Positions 1 through 8,049 of a stretch of 56,899 nt of DNA are shown here, piece by piece. The stretch spans positions 88,012 through 144,910 of the forward strand of contig DAWV01000002.1 of the NCBI GenBank assembly GCA_002506085.1, read 5' to 3'. Made by a program: the position numbers and the translations under genes. Source of the stretch: Methanocorpusculaceae archaeon UBA425 (lineage in GTDB: Archaea > Halobacteriota > Methanomicrobia > Methanomicrobiales > Methanocorpusculaceae). The first letter of the stretch is position 1. Each line of letters opens with the position of its first letter. The notes beneath the pieces were generated by a model, which saw only the letters and a list, made by a program, of their open reading frames with translations, did no database searches and had not been told where the DNA came from.

Positions 1-10
1 TTCCGTGTTT

Positions 11-176
11 TCCGTGTGATGGCGGGTTGGATGCGAAGCAGACGACCTTAGCTGAGCAAGGCTTTGCCTTGCGGGGATACGGCCATCAAAAACAATCCCA
101 TACACCAAACCGAAGTACATCCTGATATCCATCCTAAAAAGGAAGAGTATGAATCCGGTAAACTATCGACTCACCC
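11..176 (+). repeat. 166-bp inverted repeat, left copy
   Basis: This segment reappears in reverse complement at 56684-56849 with the same length and about a dozen mismatches by eye, seven of them clustered in one 14-base patch near 32-45. It contains the motif TTAGCTGAG at 48-56 followed directly by a perfect 6-bp hairpin, CAAGGC (57-62), loop TTT, GCCTTG (66-71). The outer border is near TCCGTGTG and the inner border near CTCACCC. A 67-codon open frame crosses it, but the frame has no recognisable protein and the conservation is at the nucleotide level. It is most likely a dispersed intergenic repeat or a structured RNA. Confidence 0.85.
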
Positions 177-276
177 GGACCACACCCGACCTTACCCTTT
201 CCGAACTGGATTCACACCAACACCGCGTAACTCCTATTTAAATAATGAAGTGGTATATTATCAATGAGAGATAATT

Positions 277-699
277 ATGAAATACTCAGTAGCCTATTTT
301 TCAAGAACCGGAAACAGCGGGAGAATTGCCCAAAAAATCGCACAAAAATTATCCACCGACGCGATAGAAGTAACCGATAATATGAACTGGAAAGGTCCTA
401 TCGGATACATGAGAGCAGGGAGGTGTGCGTTGAATAATAAAGACGTTGATATCAGTATTCATGGAAAGATAGATTCTGATGAATATATTGTGGTAACGCC
501 TTTGTGGGCGGGGAAGATTACTCCCGCAATAAGGAAACTGCTGCAAACCCTTCCGAAAGACAAAGTTCATCTGATAGTATCATCGGGGTCAAGTACTCTT
601 AAGGAGAGAGCAGACTACAAATCCGTTCTGGATATTATCAAAAAGGAAAAGAATGAAGATGAGAAAATAGCTGCCTTCACCGGCAGTTTATCTCAGTAA
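277..699 (+). CDS. short flavodoxin-family protein, copy 1
   Basis: This is a 140-residue flavodoxin-like fold protein. The N-terminal strand is followed by the phosphate-binding loop SRTGNS, which in flavodoxins holds FMN. A later PLWAGKITPAI segment matches the second flavin loop region, and SSGSS lies in the third. It should be a soluble electron carrier or small FMN oxidoreductase. A TATA-like TATTTAAATA lies near 234-243 and a purine-rich GAGAG precedes the ATG, so it probably has its own promoter. Its close paralogue follows at 815. Partner enzymes are not visible nearby. Confidence 0.8.
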   Translation: MKYSVAYFSRTGNSGRIAQKIAQKLSTDAIEVTDNMNWKGPIGYMRAGRCALNNKDVDISIHGKIDSDEYIVVTPLWAGKITPAIRKLLQTLPKDKVHLIVSSGSSTLKERADYKSVLDIIKKEKNEDEKIAAFTGSLSQ

Positions 700-814
700 T
701 TACTCTATTTTTTATTTTCTTCGCTTTTGACCGGACAAGCAGAACCTTTCATGCCGGGAACGCAATTATCATTATATAGAATGTGATATAGTAGTATTGA
801 GTGAGGGAAAAAAC

Positions 815-1237
815 ATGAAATACTCTGTTGTCTATTTTTCAAGAACCGGAAACAGCCGGAGAATAGCCAAGAAAATCGCACAGAATCTATCCACTGCGGC
901 AACAGAAGTAACCGACAATATGAACTGGAATGGTGCTTTTGGTCTTCTGAAAGCATTACATTATTCTTTAAAAAACAAGGATGTTTCCATTAACATTCAT
1001 GGAGATATTGATGCTGATGAATATATCGTTGTCTCGCCGATGTGGTGCGGAAAGATAACTCCTGCTATCAGAAATCTGCTCCAGACCTTCCCGAAAAATA
1101 AAGTTCATCTGGTAATTTCCTCAGGGTCAGGCATTTACAAAGACAGAGCTGATTACAAATCCGTTGTGGATATTATTGAAAAGGAAAAGAATGAAGATAA
1201 GATAATAGAAGCCTTCACCCGCAGTCTGTCTCTCTGA
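815..1237 (+). CDS. short flavodoxin-family protein, copy 2
   Basis: This 140-residue flavodoxin-like protein is a close tandem paralogue of the gene at 277-699, with the same length and the same SRTGNS FMN-phosphate loop. The two proteins are identical over much of their length, including the ADYKSV segment near the C-terminus. I chose the ATG at 815 because GAGGG stands 7 bases upstream and the protein then aligns start to start with copy 1; an upstream TTG at 797 would add six residues. A TATA-like CATTATATA near 770 suggests a separate promoter. Copies differ mainly in the middle, where loop residues PIGYMRAGR are replaced. Confidence 0.8.
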   Translation: MKYSVVYFSRTGNSRRIAKKIAQNLSTAATEVTDNMNWNGAFGLLKALHYSLKNKDVSINIHGDIDADEYIVVSPMWCGKITPAIRNLLQTFPKNKVHLVISSGSGIYKDRADYKSVVDIIEKEKNEDKIIEAFTRSLSL

Positions 1238-1255
1238 GTATTATTTTGGGAAGTC

Positions 1256-2065
1256 TTAACCGGCAAAGAGCATTTTCAAAGCAATTACTATCATCAGAAC
1301 GAAAAATATTCGTCGAAGCCAGACATCCGGAACACGGCAGCATACTCTGACTGCAAGAATAACCATTGGAATCGCCGTCAGAACAAGAATCACCAACATG
1401 AAAATATCGATATAGCCGACCAGATAAAATCCGTAGGCTGACAGATCCGCCCCTGCTGCAAGACCGTTTATCAGGTATGAGAGAATTCCGCCAATCGTGA
1501 TAAAGATAATTGCGGCAGCGGAAGTTGCAGTAGCTTTTTTCATTGAAAATTTGCCGAGCAGGACCATGAGCGGAACAAGAATCGTGCCTCCGCCGACACC
1601 TAACAGTCCTGACAAAAATCCTGTGGTTCCACCGATGCCTCCTGCAAGCAGTGTGGACATTTTCTCACCCTTACCTGAAGGAAGAGATGAAACAAGACGG
1701 ACTGCCCCGATAACCAGCATCAGACCGAACATTATCGTGAGTACTCTTACCGGTAGGAATGTGGCCACAGTACCTCCGACAAAACCGGTAGCCATCCCGC
1801 ATAATCCCATAATGACCGCATCCCGCCAGATCACGTTGCCTTTTTTCGTATGACCAATAGCACTGGTCAGAACGGTCGGAAATGCGGCTGCAAGACTGGT
1901 CCCGAAAGCCACTAATATCGCCATATCATCAGGGACGCCGGACTTCTGCAGAACAAAATAGATTACCGGCGCAAATATAAATCCTCCGCCGACACCCAGA
2001 AGTCCCGACATAAACCCGGCAAGAAGCCCGCATGCAATCAGAACTAAGATGAATATCGGTTCCAT
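1256..2065 (-). CDS. TSUP (TauE/SafE) family anion permease
   Basis: This 269-residue integral membrane protein has about eight hydrophobic helices in two similar halves. Each half starts with the family signature SGLLGVGGG (near residues 20 and 155) followed by a proline, as in TauE/SafE/YfcA permeases, which move sulfite, sulfonates or other sulfur anions. It is the last gene of a leftward operon, beginning 2 bases after the stop of the radical SAM gene and downstream of SepCysS. The context suggests sulfur supply, but the substrate is inferred only. It meets the second flavodoxin gene tail to tail. Confidence 0.85.
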   Translation of the reverse strand: MEPIFILVLIACGLLAGFMSGLLGVGGGFIFAPVIYFVLQKSGVPDDMAILVAFGTSLAAAFPTVLTSAIGHTKKGNVIWRDAVIMGLCGMATGFVGGTVATFLPVRVLTIMFGLMLVIGAVRLVSSLPSGKGEKMSTLLAGGIGGTTGFLSGLLGVGGGTILVPLMVLLGKFSMKKATATSAAAIIFITIGGILSYLINGLAAGADLSAYGFYLVGYIDIFMLVILVLTAIPMVILAVRVCCRVPDVWLRRIFFVLMIVIALKMLFAG

Positions 2066-2067
2066 AC

Positions 2068-3171
2068 TCAGGGTATTATCTCGCAGCCGTTATATCTCGT
2101 GTGGGCAAACGCTTCCATCGAAAGCGTGCCGTCATCAAGCATTTTCTGAATTCGAGGCAGATTTTCGACCAGAGCGTCATGTAAAGCACGAACCGTGCCG
2201 CATACAAGGCGTGACTCGTCGCGCCATGGTCTGACAATATTGGAATACAAGCATCTCCCTCCGCAGAATCCGTAAATATCGCAGGAGAGACAGGGTTCTC
2301 CTATCGGCACCTCCGGAAGATGTATTGGATCCGCATCTTTGACATGTCCGGCATAGTAATCCGCCATTCCAACCATAATAGGACATGGGGCAATCCAGCC
2401 GTTTGTCATGATACTGTAATTCGCATAGCCCGACCCGCACCTAAGTTTCGAAGAACGTCCGAGCAGGAGATCTTCTGTTGTAGAAAGGAACGGATACCAT
2501 TTCGGAACAACACCCGTTTTTTCAATTCGCGAAACCCACTCGGAAACAAGTCTCCTGATTCCTGCATTATATTCCTCACTCCACACGGCAAACCTCCGGT
2601 GGGAAAAATCCCCGGTGAAATCCGCGTCCATCTGCCAGTGGATGGAGGTAAAATGATTTGCAAGATGCGTTACTGCGGAAAAAATGTCCGTATCCTCGGC
2701 TATGGTCATCCTGGCAATCAGTTCACCTTTGTATCCGTTTTTACGAATAAGATTTGCAGTTGAAAGGACCATGTCATAAATTCCCTCTCCCCTGTGTCTG
2801 TCGGTAAGAGCCTTGTCCCCGTCAATGGAGATAAGAATTGTCTCGAAGCGGTTTGTGTACTCCTTTGGCAGTTTTGCGAGCAGCGTTCCGTTCGTCTGGA
2901 GCATGAATCGTTTCACCGGTGCATCGTCCATGATTTCCATAACCAGATCGGACCGGACGAGCGGTTCGCCGCCGATAAACGTCAGAACCGCATGTTGGTC
3001 ACGGGCAAGAAATGCATAGAGCTCAGTCAGCGGAAAAGCCAGATTCTCACATATCGTTTCATCAATCGTTCCGGGGGAATGACCGGCGGGGTCTTCCTCG
3101 TCAAACATCTTTCCCCTGCAGTATGAACAGCAAAGATTGCAGTCATCAGTTACAATCAGATGAAAAAACAT
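2068..3171 (-). CDS. radical SAM/SPASM protein, AF1577-like
   Basis: This 367-residue radical SAM enzyme has its cluster motif CX3CX2C near the N-terminus (CNLCCSYC, about residues 12-19). The GGEP motif follows near residue 68. A C-terminal SPASM-type auxiliary cluster region contains several cysteines (CGSGY, CPI, CLSC, CGGRC). SPASM enzymes often modify peptides, and this sequence resembles the archaeal AF1577 family annotated as putative peptide-modifying enzymes; that assignment is from memory. It sits 2 bases downstream of SepCysS, so a role in sulfur or cysteine handling is also possible. No obvious precursor peptide gene is present apart from the 59-residue ORF upstream of SepCysS. 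Confidence 0.8.
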   Translation of the reverse strand: MFFHLIVTDDCNLCCSYCRGKMFDEEDPAGHSPGTIDETICENLAFPLTELYAFLARDQHAVLTFIGGEPLVRSDLVMEIMDDAPVKRFMLQTNGTLLAKLPKEYTNRFETILISIDGDKALTDRHRGEGIYDMVLSTANLIRKNGYKGELIARMTIAEDTDIFSAVTHLANHFTSIHWQMDADFTGDFSHRRFAVWSEEYNAGIRRLVSEWVSRIEKTGVVPKWYPFLSTTEDLLLGRSSKLRCGSGYANYSIMTNGWIAPCPIMVGMADYYAGHVKDADPIHLPEVPIGEPCLSCDIYGFCGGRCLYSNIVRPWRDESRLVCGTVRALHDALVENLPRIQKMLDDGTLSMEAFAHTRYNGCEIIP

Positions 3172-3173
3172 GG

Positions 3174-4352
3174 TTAGCTGATGGTCATACCATTCGTTTC
3201 GGCGATTTCAAGATACGTGTCTGCGACATATTCTGCCTGCTTTCTGGTCATACCATAGGTGTTGAACTTCCAGATCTTGGTGGCACCCGGAATAATTCCC
3301 CGTATGCCTTTCTTTCCAAGGGCACTTGAGAGGAAGAAACCCCGCTTCTTATGGGTCTGTGCCACCACATCGAATGAGTCCGTTGTGTCAACCCGTGTCA
3401 GCGTGTGTTTTCTTGGATACTCTGAAAGAATCTTCGTTCCCTCGATAGAGCGGAGGGCATCCACGATGATTTTGCTGTTGGCAAGTTCCTCGTCAAAGTG
3501 TTTGACACGTTCCTTCACGGTCGGGAAGGAAGCGAGCAGTCCGACAATCGGGGCTCCCATCAGCGAACATCCAAGAATACCGACCTCTTTGATACCGAAC
3601 GTCCGTCCGCTGAGGTCGCCTTGCATCTTCGTTGTGCGGAAGACCTCTTCGGCACGTTCCCCGGTTGCGGCAAGAACTCCTGACGGGGCGGGGGCTGCCA
3701 TACTTTTGTGACCGGAACCGATAACGAAATCGACTCCAAGGTCTTTGCCGTTCACCGGCATGATACCCACTGTGTAAACCCCGTTGTAGAGAACCGGCAC
3801 ATCATACTGGTGAGCGACTTTTGCGACTCCCTTCACATCATGCATGTTGCCAAACTGGTAATCCACATGGTCGATGTAGAGTAATTTTGGAGCTGTCCCG
3901 AATTCCCTAATAACATCCTCGATTCTGTCTGCAGTGTTCTCTGCTGTAATGAGATTATCCTTCGTCTTTGGAATTTCACGAACGACTCCTTTCTGAAGCT
4001 CGACAGAAAGATATGATGTATAATGTGCAAGAGCGCCGATAAGAACCGGGTCGCCTTTTTCCACATAGGTTCCGGCAACCTGCTGAAATGCCCTGCGGGC
4101 TCCGGGAACCGTACGTGCCTGGGCCATGCCAAGCCACTCGGCAAGATCCGCATGGAATTCTTTCAGAGGCGGGTTCTGGATATAATCCAGACGGAACGGT
4201 TTTCTGCAGTTGTCACAAACCGAGTAGCCGTCTCCCCATGAAATCATCGCTTTCATGGCCTCGGGTGTCAGGCGGCCTCCCACCTGAATCGGATCTATAT
4301 TGATGGAGGTCTCGTCAACCATCCGTGCATCGATATTATCACAGCATTTCAT
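3174..4352 (-). CDS. pscS: O-phosphoseryl-tRNA:cysteinyl-tRNA synthase
   Basis: SepCysS converts Sep-tRNA(Cys), made by SepRS, into Cys-tRNA(Cys) using a sulfur donor. This is the tRNA-dependent cysteine route of methanogens. The 392-residue protein shows the PLP-lysine motif GSGHKS, the N-terminal cysteine pair CDNC (residues 46 and 49), and a third cysteine in GILGCSL. These correspond to the three family cysteines that carry persulfide or cluster sulfur. The length is normal for the family, with a short N-terminal extension carrying an additional CC pair. The start overlaps the stop of the small gene upstream (ATGA), and the radical SAM gene follows after 2 bases, so all are likely one operon. 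Confidence 0.93.
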   Translation of the reverse strand: MKCCDNIDARMVDETSINIDPIQVGGRLTPEAMKAMISWGDGYSVCDNCRKPFRLDYIQNPPLKEFHADLAEWLGMAQARTVPGARRAFQQVAGTYVEKGDPVLIGALAHYTSYLSVELQKGVVREIPKTKDNLITAENTADRIEDVIREFGTAPKLLYIDHVDYQFGNMHDVKGVAKVAHQYDVPVLYNGVYTVGIMPVNGKDLGVDFVIGSGHKSMAAPAPSGVLAATGERAEEVFRTTKMQGDLSGRTFGIKEVGILGCSLMGAPIVGLLASFPTVKERVKHFDEELANSKIIVDALRSIEGTKILSEYPRKHTLTRVDTTDSFDVVAQTHKKRGFFLSSALGKKGIRGIIPGATKIWKFNTYGMTRKQAEYVADTYLEIAETNGMTIS

Positions 4353-4528
4353 AAGAGTTCCTCTTTCAGTATGGCAATCTGTTTTTCCACCGATGCGAGA
4401 GCCTTGGCGGTTTTTTCCTTCTGGTCCTCGTCAAGGGAATGATCTGGGGCAGTCGTCCGGAGAATTGCTCTGACATCCGTTAGAGAGAACAAAGCCTGAA
4501 AAACTGCATCTGCGGCTCGCTGTGACAT
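4349..4528 (-). CDS. small helical protein overlapping pscS
   Basis: This 59-residue protein reads as two or three amphipathic helices with a charged C-terminal half (EDQKEKTAKA, then EKQIAILKEELL). The ATG at 4528 is preferred over an upstream TTG at 4555. Its stop overlaps the pscS start by four bases (ATGA), a hallmark of translational coupling. No family is recognised. Some methanogens have a helical scaffold, SepCysE, that joins SepRS, SepCysS and tRNA, and this small partner could be a short functional analogue. That is inference from position and helicity, not from sequence match. Confidence 0.6.
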   Translation of the reverse strand: MSQRAADAVFQALFSLTDVRAILRTTAPDHSLDEDQKEKTAKALASVEKQIAILKEELL

Positions 4529-4567
4529 GATGATAGTACGTCGACCCCTGGACAAAAGAAAATATCG

Positions 4568-5305
4568 TTACAGGGTAATGATTCCGAAGAGTAATAAAAC
4601 ACCAATGATGATTGGAACATGGACAAGATAGATTATCAGCGTGTGTCGTCCGATAAAACAAAGCGGAGCCAGGGCACGGGGCATTGTCCCGAGTTTTGTC
4701 AGAGCACCGCGCCGCACCCCGCCTTTATAGATTATCGAACCAAGTGCCACCCCGAGGAGGAAAATCCCGAACCAGGGGATAAGCGGCTCGTAATCCAGAG
4801 TTGCAAACCCGTTATAGGTAATGCCAAACGGAATCAGAAACACAGGACCGCGAAGCATGGAAACTATGGGCGACAATGCAATACAGATTATTCCGATTAC
4901 GAGCGGGATATATGAATGTACTTTCATCACGACAAACGGGATAGCAAGAATCGTGGCACACCCAATCAGGTGAAGAATGCCGAAGATGACCACTTCCGCA
5001 GGATAGATGAGCCAGGTTACAAGAGTTACCACCGCCGCAAAGCAGAGAATATAGAGACCCCTGAAAAATAATTTCTTCGCCGATTTGGACGGGCTCGTTT
5101 CCCGACCGGCCGAGAGGACAAGGGAAACGCCGGCAATCACCACAAACAAAAATGCGATCGGGGCGCCTGATATTATATACGGATCGAACCAGGGGACAAG
5201 ACCCGTTCCAAAGAAGTAGAGACAGAAAACAGTGTGATACACGATCATCAGAAGAAGGGCAACGCCGCGTGCGCCGTCCAATTCAAAGTATCGTGATTCG
5301 TTCAT
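4568..5305 (-). CDS. DUF1624-type membrane acyltransferase-like protein
   Basis: This protein of about 245 residues has roughly seven to eight transmembrane helices. It opens with RYFELDGARG and a following IVYH segment, the pattern of DUF1624 / heparan-alpha-glucosaminide N-acetyltransferase-like membrane acyltransferases, and it ends with IGRHTLIIYLVHVP, also typical of them. I chose the ATG at 5305 because the family start motif follows directly; an upstream extension of 31 residues is unlikely. It is divergent from marker 8 with only 43 bases between the starts, so the two promoters must overlap. Substrate is unknown; an acetyl transfer to a surface sugar or lipid head group is a guess. 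Confidence 0.75.
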   Translation of the reverse strand: MNESRYFELDGARGVALLLMIVYHTVFCLYFFGTGLVPWFDPYIISGAPIAFLFVVIAGVSLVLSAGRETSPSKSAKKLFFRGLYILCFAAVVTLVTWLIYPAEVVIFGILHLIGCATILAIPFVVMKVHSYIPLVIGIICIALSPIVSMLRGPVFLIPFGITYNGFATLDYEPLIPWFGIFLLGVALGSIIYKGGVRRGALTKLGTMPRALAPLCFIGRHTLIIYLVHVPIIIGVLLLFGIITL

Positions 5306-5348
5306 TGGGTTTATGTTAATTCGGATGTCATATCTATTCATCGGAAAA

Positions 5349-6209
5349 ATGACAGACGAACATATTATTGAAGCTGTGGGGATGACGAAGGTAGTCATCA
5401 GGGATGGGGAAGTCGTTGAAGTCGGAGAACCGATGGTTCACTCCTGCCCGCTTGCAAAACGGTTTGGTGTGCCGGTTGACCCGATTACAAAAGAGTCTGT
5501 GCAGAAAAATATCGAGTTCCGTATCCGGAAGTTCGGCATGTGCACGAAGAACCGGGAAGTTCTGGACAAGGAATCATTTGTTCTTTTCGGCGCCTCCGAG
5601 CTGATGAGTACTGGTCTACGAACCGGTAATCTGGATGCCGCGGTCATCTGCGCGGACGGGGCAGGTACAGTGATTGTGCGAACGCCGGAACTCGTGCAGG
5701 GACTCGGCGGCAGGATGTCCGGACTCGTCTCGACGACTTCCTATTCGGATGTCGTGAAAAGAATCGAGGAGGCAGGAGGTATCGTAATCGATAAAAAGAC
5801 CGCAAATCTTGACGTCCTCGCCGGACTTGCCCGGGCAAATGCTGAAGGATGGACCCGGACTGCCGTGACGGTCGCGGGATTCCAGCATGAACTCGCAGAG
5901 GAGATTCGCACAAAATATCCGGAGGCACTTATTATTGCCGTCCACACTTCCGGAGTTCAGAACGCGGAAAATGCAAGGCGTCTTGTCGCCGCATCCGACC
6001 TGGTCTTTGCCTGTGCTTCGCAATATGTCCGCGCAGCTGTGTCCAAAGCGCTCGTCCAGGGCGGAGTGGGTGTTCCGGTGTATGCGATGAGCCGGGCTGG
6101 AAAACGCATGATTATGGATAGGCTGATTGAAACGGATCAGCAGATTCTCGTGAAGAACACCAGGCTTCCGGTCGAGGATATGGGAAAACAGCCGGAACCT
6201 TTAGTCTAA
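5349..6209 (+). CDS. methanogenesis marker protein 8 (DUF2099)
   Basis: This 286-residue protein matches the DUF2099 / methanogenesis marker 8 family, which is found almost only in methanogens and whose role is unproven. Recognisable parts are the N-terminal VGMTKVVIRDGEVVEVGEP strand pair, the HSCPLAKRFG cysteine motif, a CTKNREVLD segment and the glycine-rich GLGGRMSGL middle. The ATG at 5349 is preferred because the family begins there; upstream in-frame codons from 5313 would place the start inside the divergent promoter region. It stands alone here, away from mcr or other marker genes. Confidence 0.9.
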   Translation: MTDEHIIEAVGMTKVVIRDGEVVEVGEPMVHSCPLAKRFGVPVDPITKESVQKNIEFRIRKFGMCTKNREVLDKESFVLFGASELMSTGLRTGNLDAAVICADGAGTVIVRTPELVQGLGGRMSGLVSTTSYSDVVKRIEEAGGIVIDKKTANLDVLAGLARANAEGWTRTAVTVAGFQHELAEEIRTKYPEALIIAVHTSGVQNAENARRLVAASDLVFACASQYVRAAVSKALVQGGVGVPVYAMSRAGKRMIMDRLIETDQQILVKNTRLPVEDMGKQPEPLV

Positions 6210-6550
6210 TATTTTCCCGGGAATATCCCGGAAGTTTTGCTGCTGTCTTCATGCATATGACCTAATAATAATTTCGTTTTTAATTTTGCAATATCTGCAT
6301 TGATTTTGAGGAATATACAAGAGCAATTTTTACGTTTTTGACGTTTTTAATTTCGGATTGTCATATTCATCCGGCAAAGAAGAGTTGACACAAAAGGTTT
6401 AAACAGTGAGACCAAAGTAAAACTGTCCACGGGCTTGTGCAACCAGTTGTGATAAAATCTTTTGTTTATGGCATCAGGAGTGACCATTTTGCACAAATCA
6501 GCCTATTTCCCATTTGGGGCAAGACACAATCTGAAAATGAGATGAAACAT
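6210..6550 (+). promoter_or_regulatory. upstream region of the ablA operon
   Basis: This 341-base AT-rich gap precedes the small ORF and ablA. It contains a tandem 9-base near-repeat ACGTTTTTG / ACGTTTTTA at 6332-6349 and a TATA-like GGTTTAAACA near 6395. No gene is supported in it, though an open frame begins at 6437 and merges with the small ORF. In Methanosarcina, ablA and ablB are known to be induced by salt, so a long regulated leader would fit. The repeat is only a candidate control site. Confidence 0.4.
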
Positions 6551-6697
6551 ATGAATTCAAAGTACACGACAACAATTTCCGAGCTTGACAACCTTTTCGG
6601 GTCCGCCACTAAAGAGAAAATGCAGTTAGAAGGTTTCCATCCCGAATTTGGCAATTTTGAACAGGGTCTGATGGGATTTATTTCAGGAGACAGGTAA
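6551..6697 (+). CDS. small conserved-looking ORF ahead of ablA
   Basis: This 48-residue ORF ends 2 bases before the ablA start. I place the start at the ATG at 6551; an ATG nine bases earlier (6542) is an alternative. The protein starts polar (NSKYTTT), has a likely helix (ISELDNLFGSATKEKM) and ends with aromatic and glycine-rich residues (GFHPEFGNFEQGLMGFISGDR). I do not recognise a family. The tight spacing suggests a short co-translated partner or a leader peptide for the aminomutase gene. Confidence 0.45.
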   Translation: MNSKYTTTISELDNLFGSATKEKMQLEGFHPEFGNFEQGLMGFISGDR

Positions 6698-6699
6698 AC

Positions 6700-8049
6700 A
6701 TGACATCACCACTAGGTAATCCCGAACAGGACCCGCAGGTAATTGATTCCGGTTCTTTCCAAAAAGGACCGTTACATAATGCGGATAGTCAGGAATACTG
6801 GAAAGACTGGAGGTGGCAGGTCCGGCACGCGGTCCGGAATATCGACACTGTCCAGCAGGTAATGGGAATAAAATTCACTCCTGATGAACGGGAACAACTT
6901 CAAAAGACTATCGACAAGTTCCCGCTTAGGATTACTCCGTATTACCTTTCGCTCATCGATGCAAACGATTACAAAAATGATCCTATCTTTAAGCAGGCAT
7001 TCCCTTCCCCGAAGGAACTTATTGTAGAACAGTACGAACTTAATGATCCTCTGGCAGAAGATAAAGACAGTCCATGTTCCTGTATTACTCACCGCTATCC
7101 TGACAGGGTCCTGTTTCTTGTCAGTAACACCTGTGCAATGTACTGCCGTCACTGCACACGGAAACGCAAAGTAGGTGATGTTGACTCAATTCCGGATAGG
7201 GAAAAAATCCTGGAAGGAATTAATTATATCCGGAAAAATCCGCAAATTCGTGATGTCCTCCTCTCAGGCGGGGACCCATTCATGCTCAATGATGATTATC
7301 TGGATTGGATACTGACCGAACTAGGCGCCATTTCGCATGTGGAAGTTATACGCATAGGAACACGAGTGCCGGTTGTCCTGCCATTCCGGATTACCGATGA
7401 ACTGGTTGCCATGTTAAAAAAGCACCAGCCACTCTGGATCAACTTGCAGTTCAACCATCCAAAAGAGATGACTCTGTCTGCGCAGAATGCCGTGCGCAAA
7501 CTTGCTGATGCGGGTATTCCGCTTGGAAATCAATCGGTTCTCCTTGCGGGTATCAATGATTGCCCGATAATTATGAAAACACTTGTTCAGCAACTGGTCA
7601 AAAACCGTATCCGTCCTTATTACCTCTATCAGTGTGATTTGTCGGAAGGCATCAGTCATTTTCGTACTCCCGTATCCAAAGGTATTGAGATTATGGAATG
7701 TCTGATTGGTCATACCAGTGGATTTGCTATTCCGCGATACGTTATCGATGCTCCGGGAGGCGGGGGAAAGATTCCGCTCAACCCGAATTATCTGCTGACT
7801 TGGGGGGTGGGAAAGGTTGTGCTCCGCAATTATGAGGGTGTGATTTGCACCTATCAGGAACCAGCACATTATGACCGGATTATCTGCGATGAAAACTGTG
7901 ATACCTGCAAGCTCGTGCTGGACACTGACCGCGCTGATGAATCAAAAGTTGTCGGGGTTGCAAAACTCCTTGCTGATTATGATGAAACAACTACCCTAAC
8001 CCCGCAAAATAACGAGCGTATGGACCGAAGATATGATGACGCAGTCTGA
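6700..8049 (+). CDS. ablA: lysine 2,3-aminomutase
   Basis: This radical SAM, PLP-dependent enzyme interconverts L-alpha-lysine and L-beta-lysine, the first step of N-epsilon-acetyl-beta-lysine osmolyte synthesis. The 449-residue protein has the cluster motif CAMYCRHC (CX3CX2C) followed by TRKRKVG, the SGGDPF motif, and PGGGGKIPLNPNY, which carries the PLP lysine. The cysteine-rich CDENCDTCK near the C-terminus fits the zinc-binding region of the family. It is followed by ablB with a 17-base overlap, so the two are translationally coupled. Expression is probably osmotically controlled, as known in other methanogens. Confidence 0.95.
   Translation: MTSPLGNPEQDPQVIDSGSFQKGPLHNADSQEYWKDWRWQVRHAVRNIDTVQQVMGIKFTPDEREQLQKTIDKFPLRITPYYLSLIDANDYKNDPIFKQAFPSPKELIVEQYELNDPLAEDKDSPCSCITHRYPDRVLFLVSNTCAMYCRHCTRKRKVGDVDSIPDREKILEGINYIRKNPQIRDVLLSGGDPFMLNDDYLDWILTELGAISHVEVIRIGTRVPVVLPFRITDELVAMLKKHQPLWINLQFNHPKEMTLSAQNAVRKLADAGIPLGNQSVLLAGINDCPIIMKTLVQQLVKNRIRPYYLYQCDLSEGISHFRTPVSKGIEIMECLIGHTSGFAIPRYVIDAPGGGGKIPLNPNYLLTWGVGKVVLRNYEGVICTYQEPAHYDRIICDENCDTCKLVLDTDRADESKVVGVAKLLADYDETTTLTPQNNERMDRRYDDAV

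Noticed and set aside
64..267. 67-codon open frame at the left end
   Set aside because: More than half lies in the inverted repeat and the pattern of differences between copies is not protein-like. No recognisable domain.
4555..4568. TTG start for the small gene upstream of pscS
   Set aside because: The ATG at 4528 gives a clean helical protein and the extra nine residues are basic and not supported by a ribosome-binding site.
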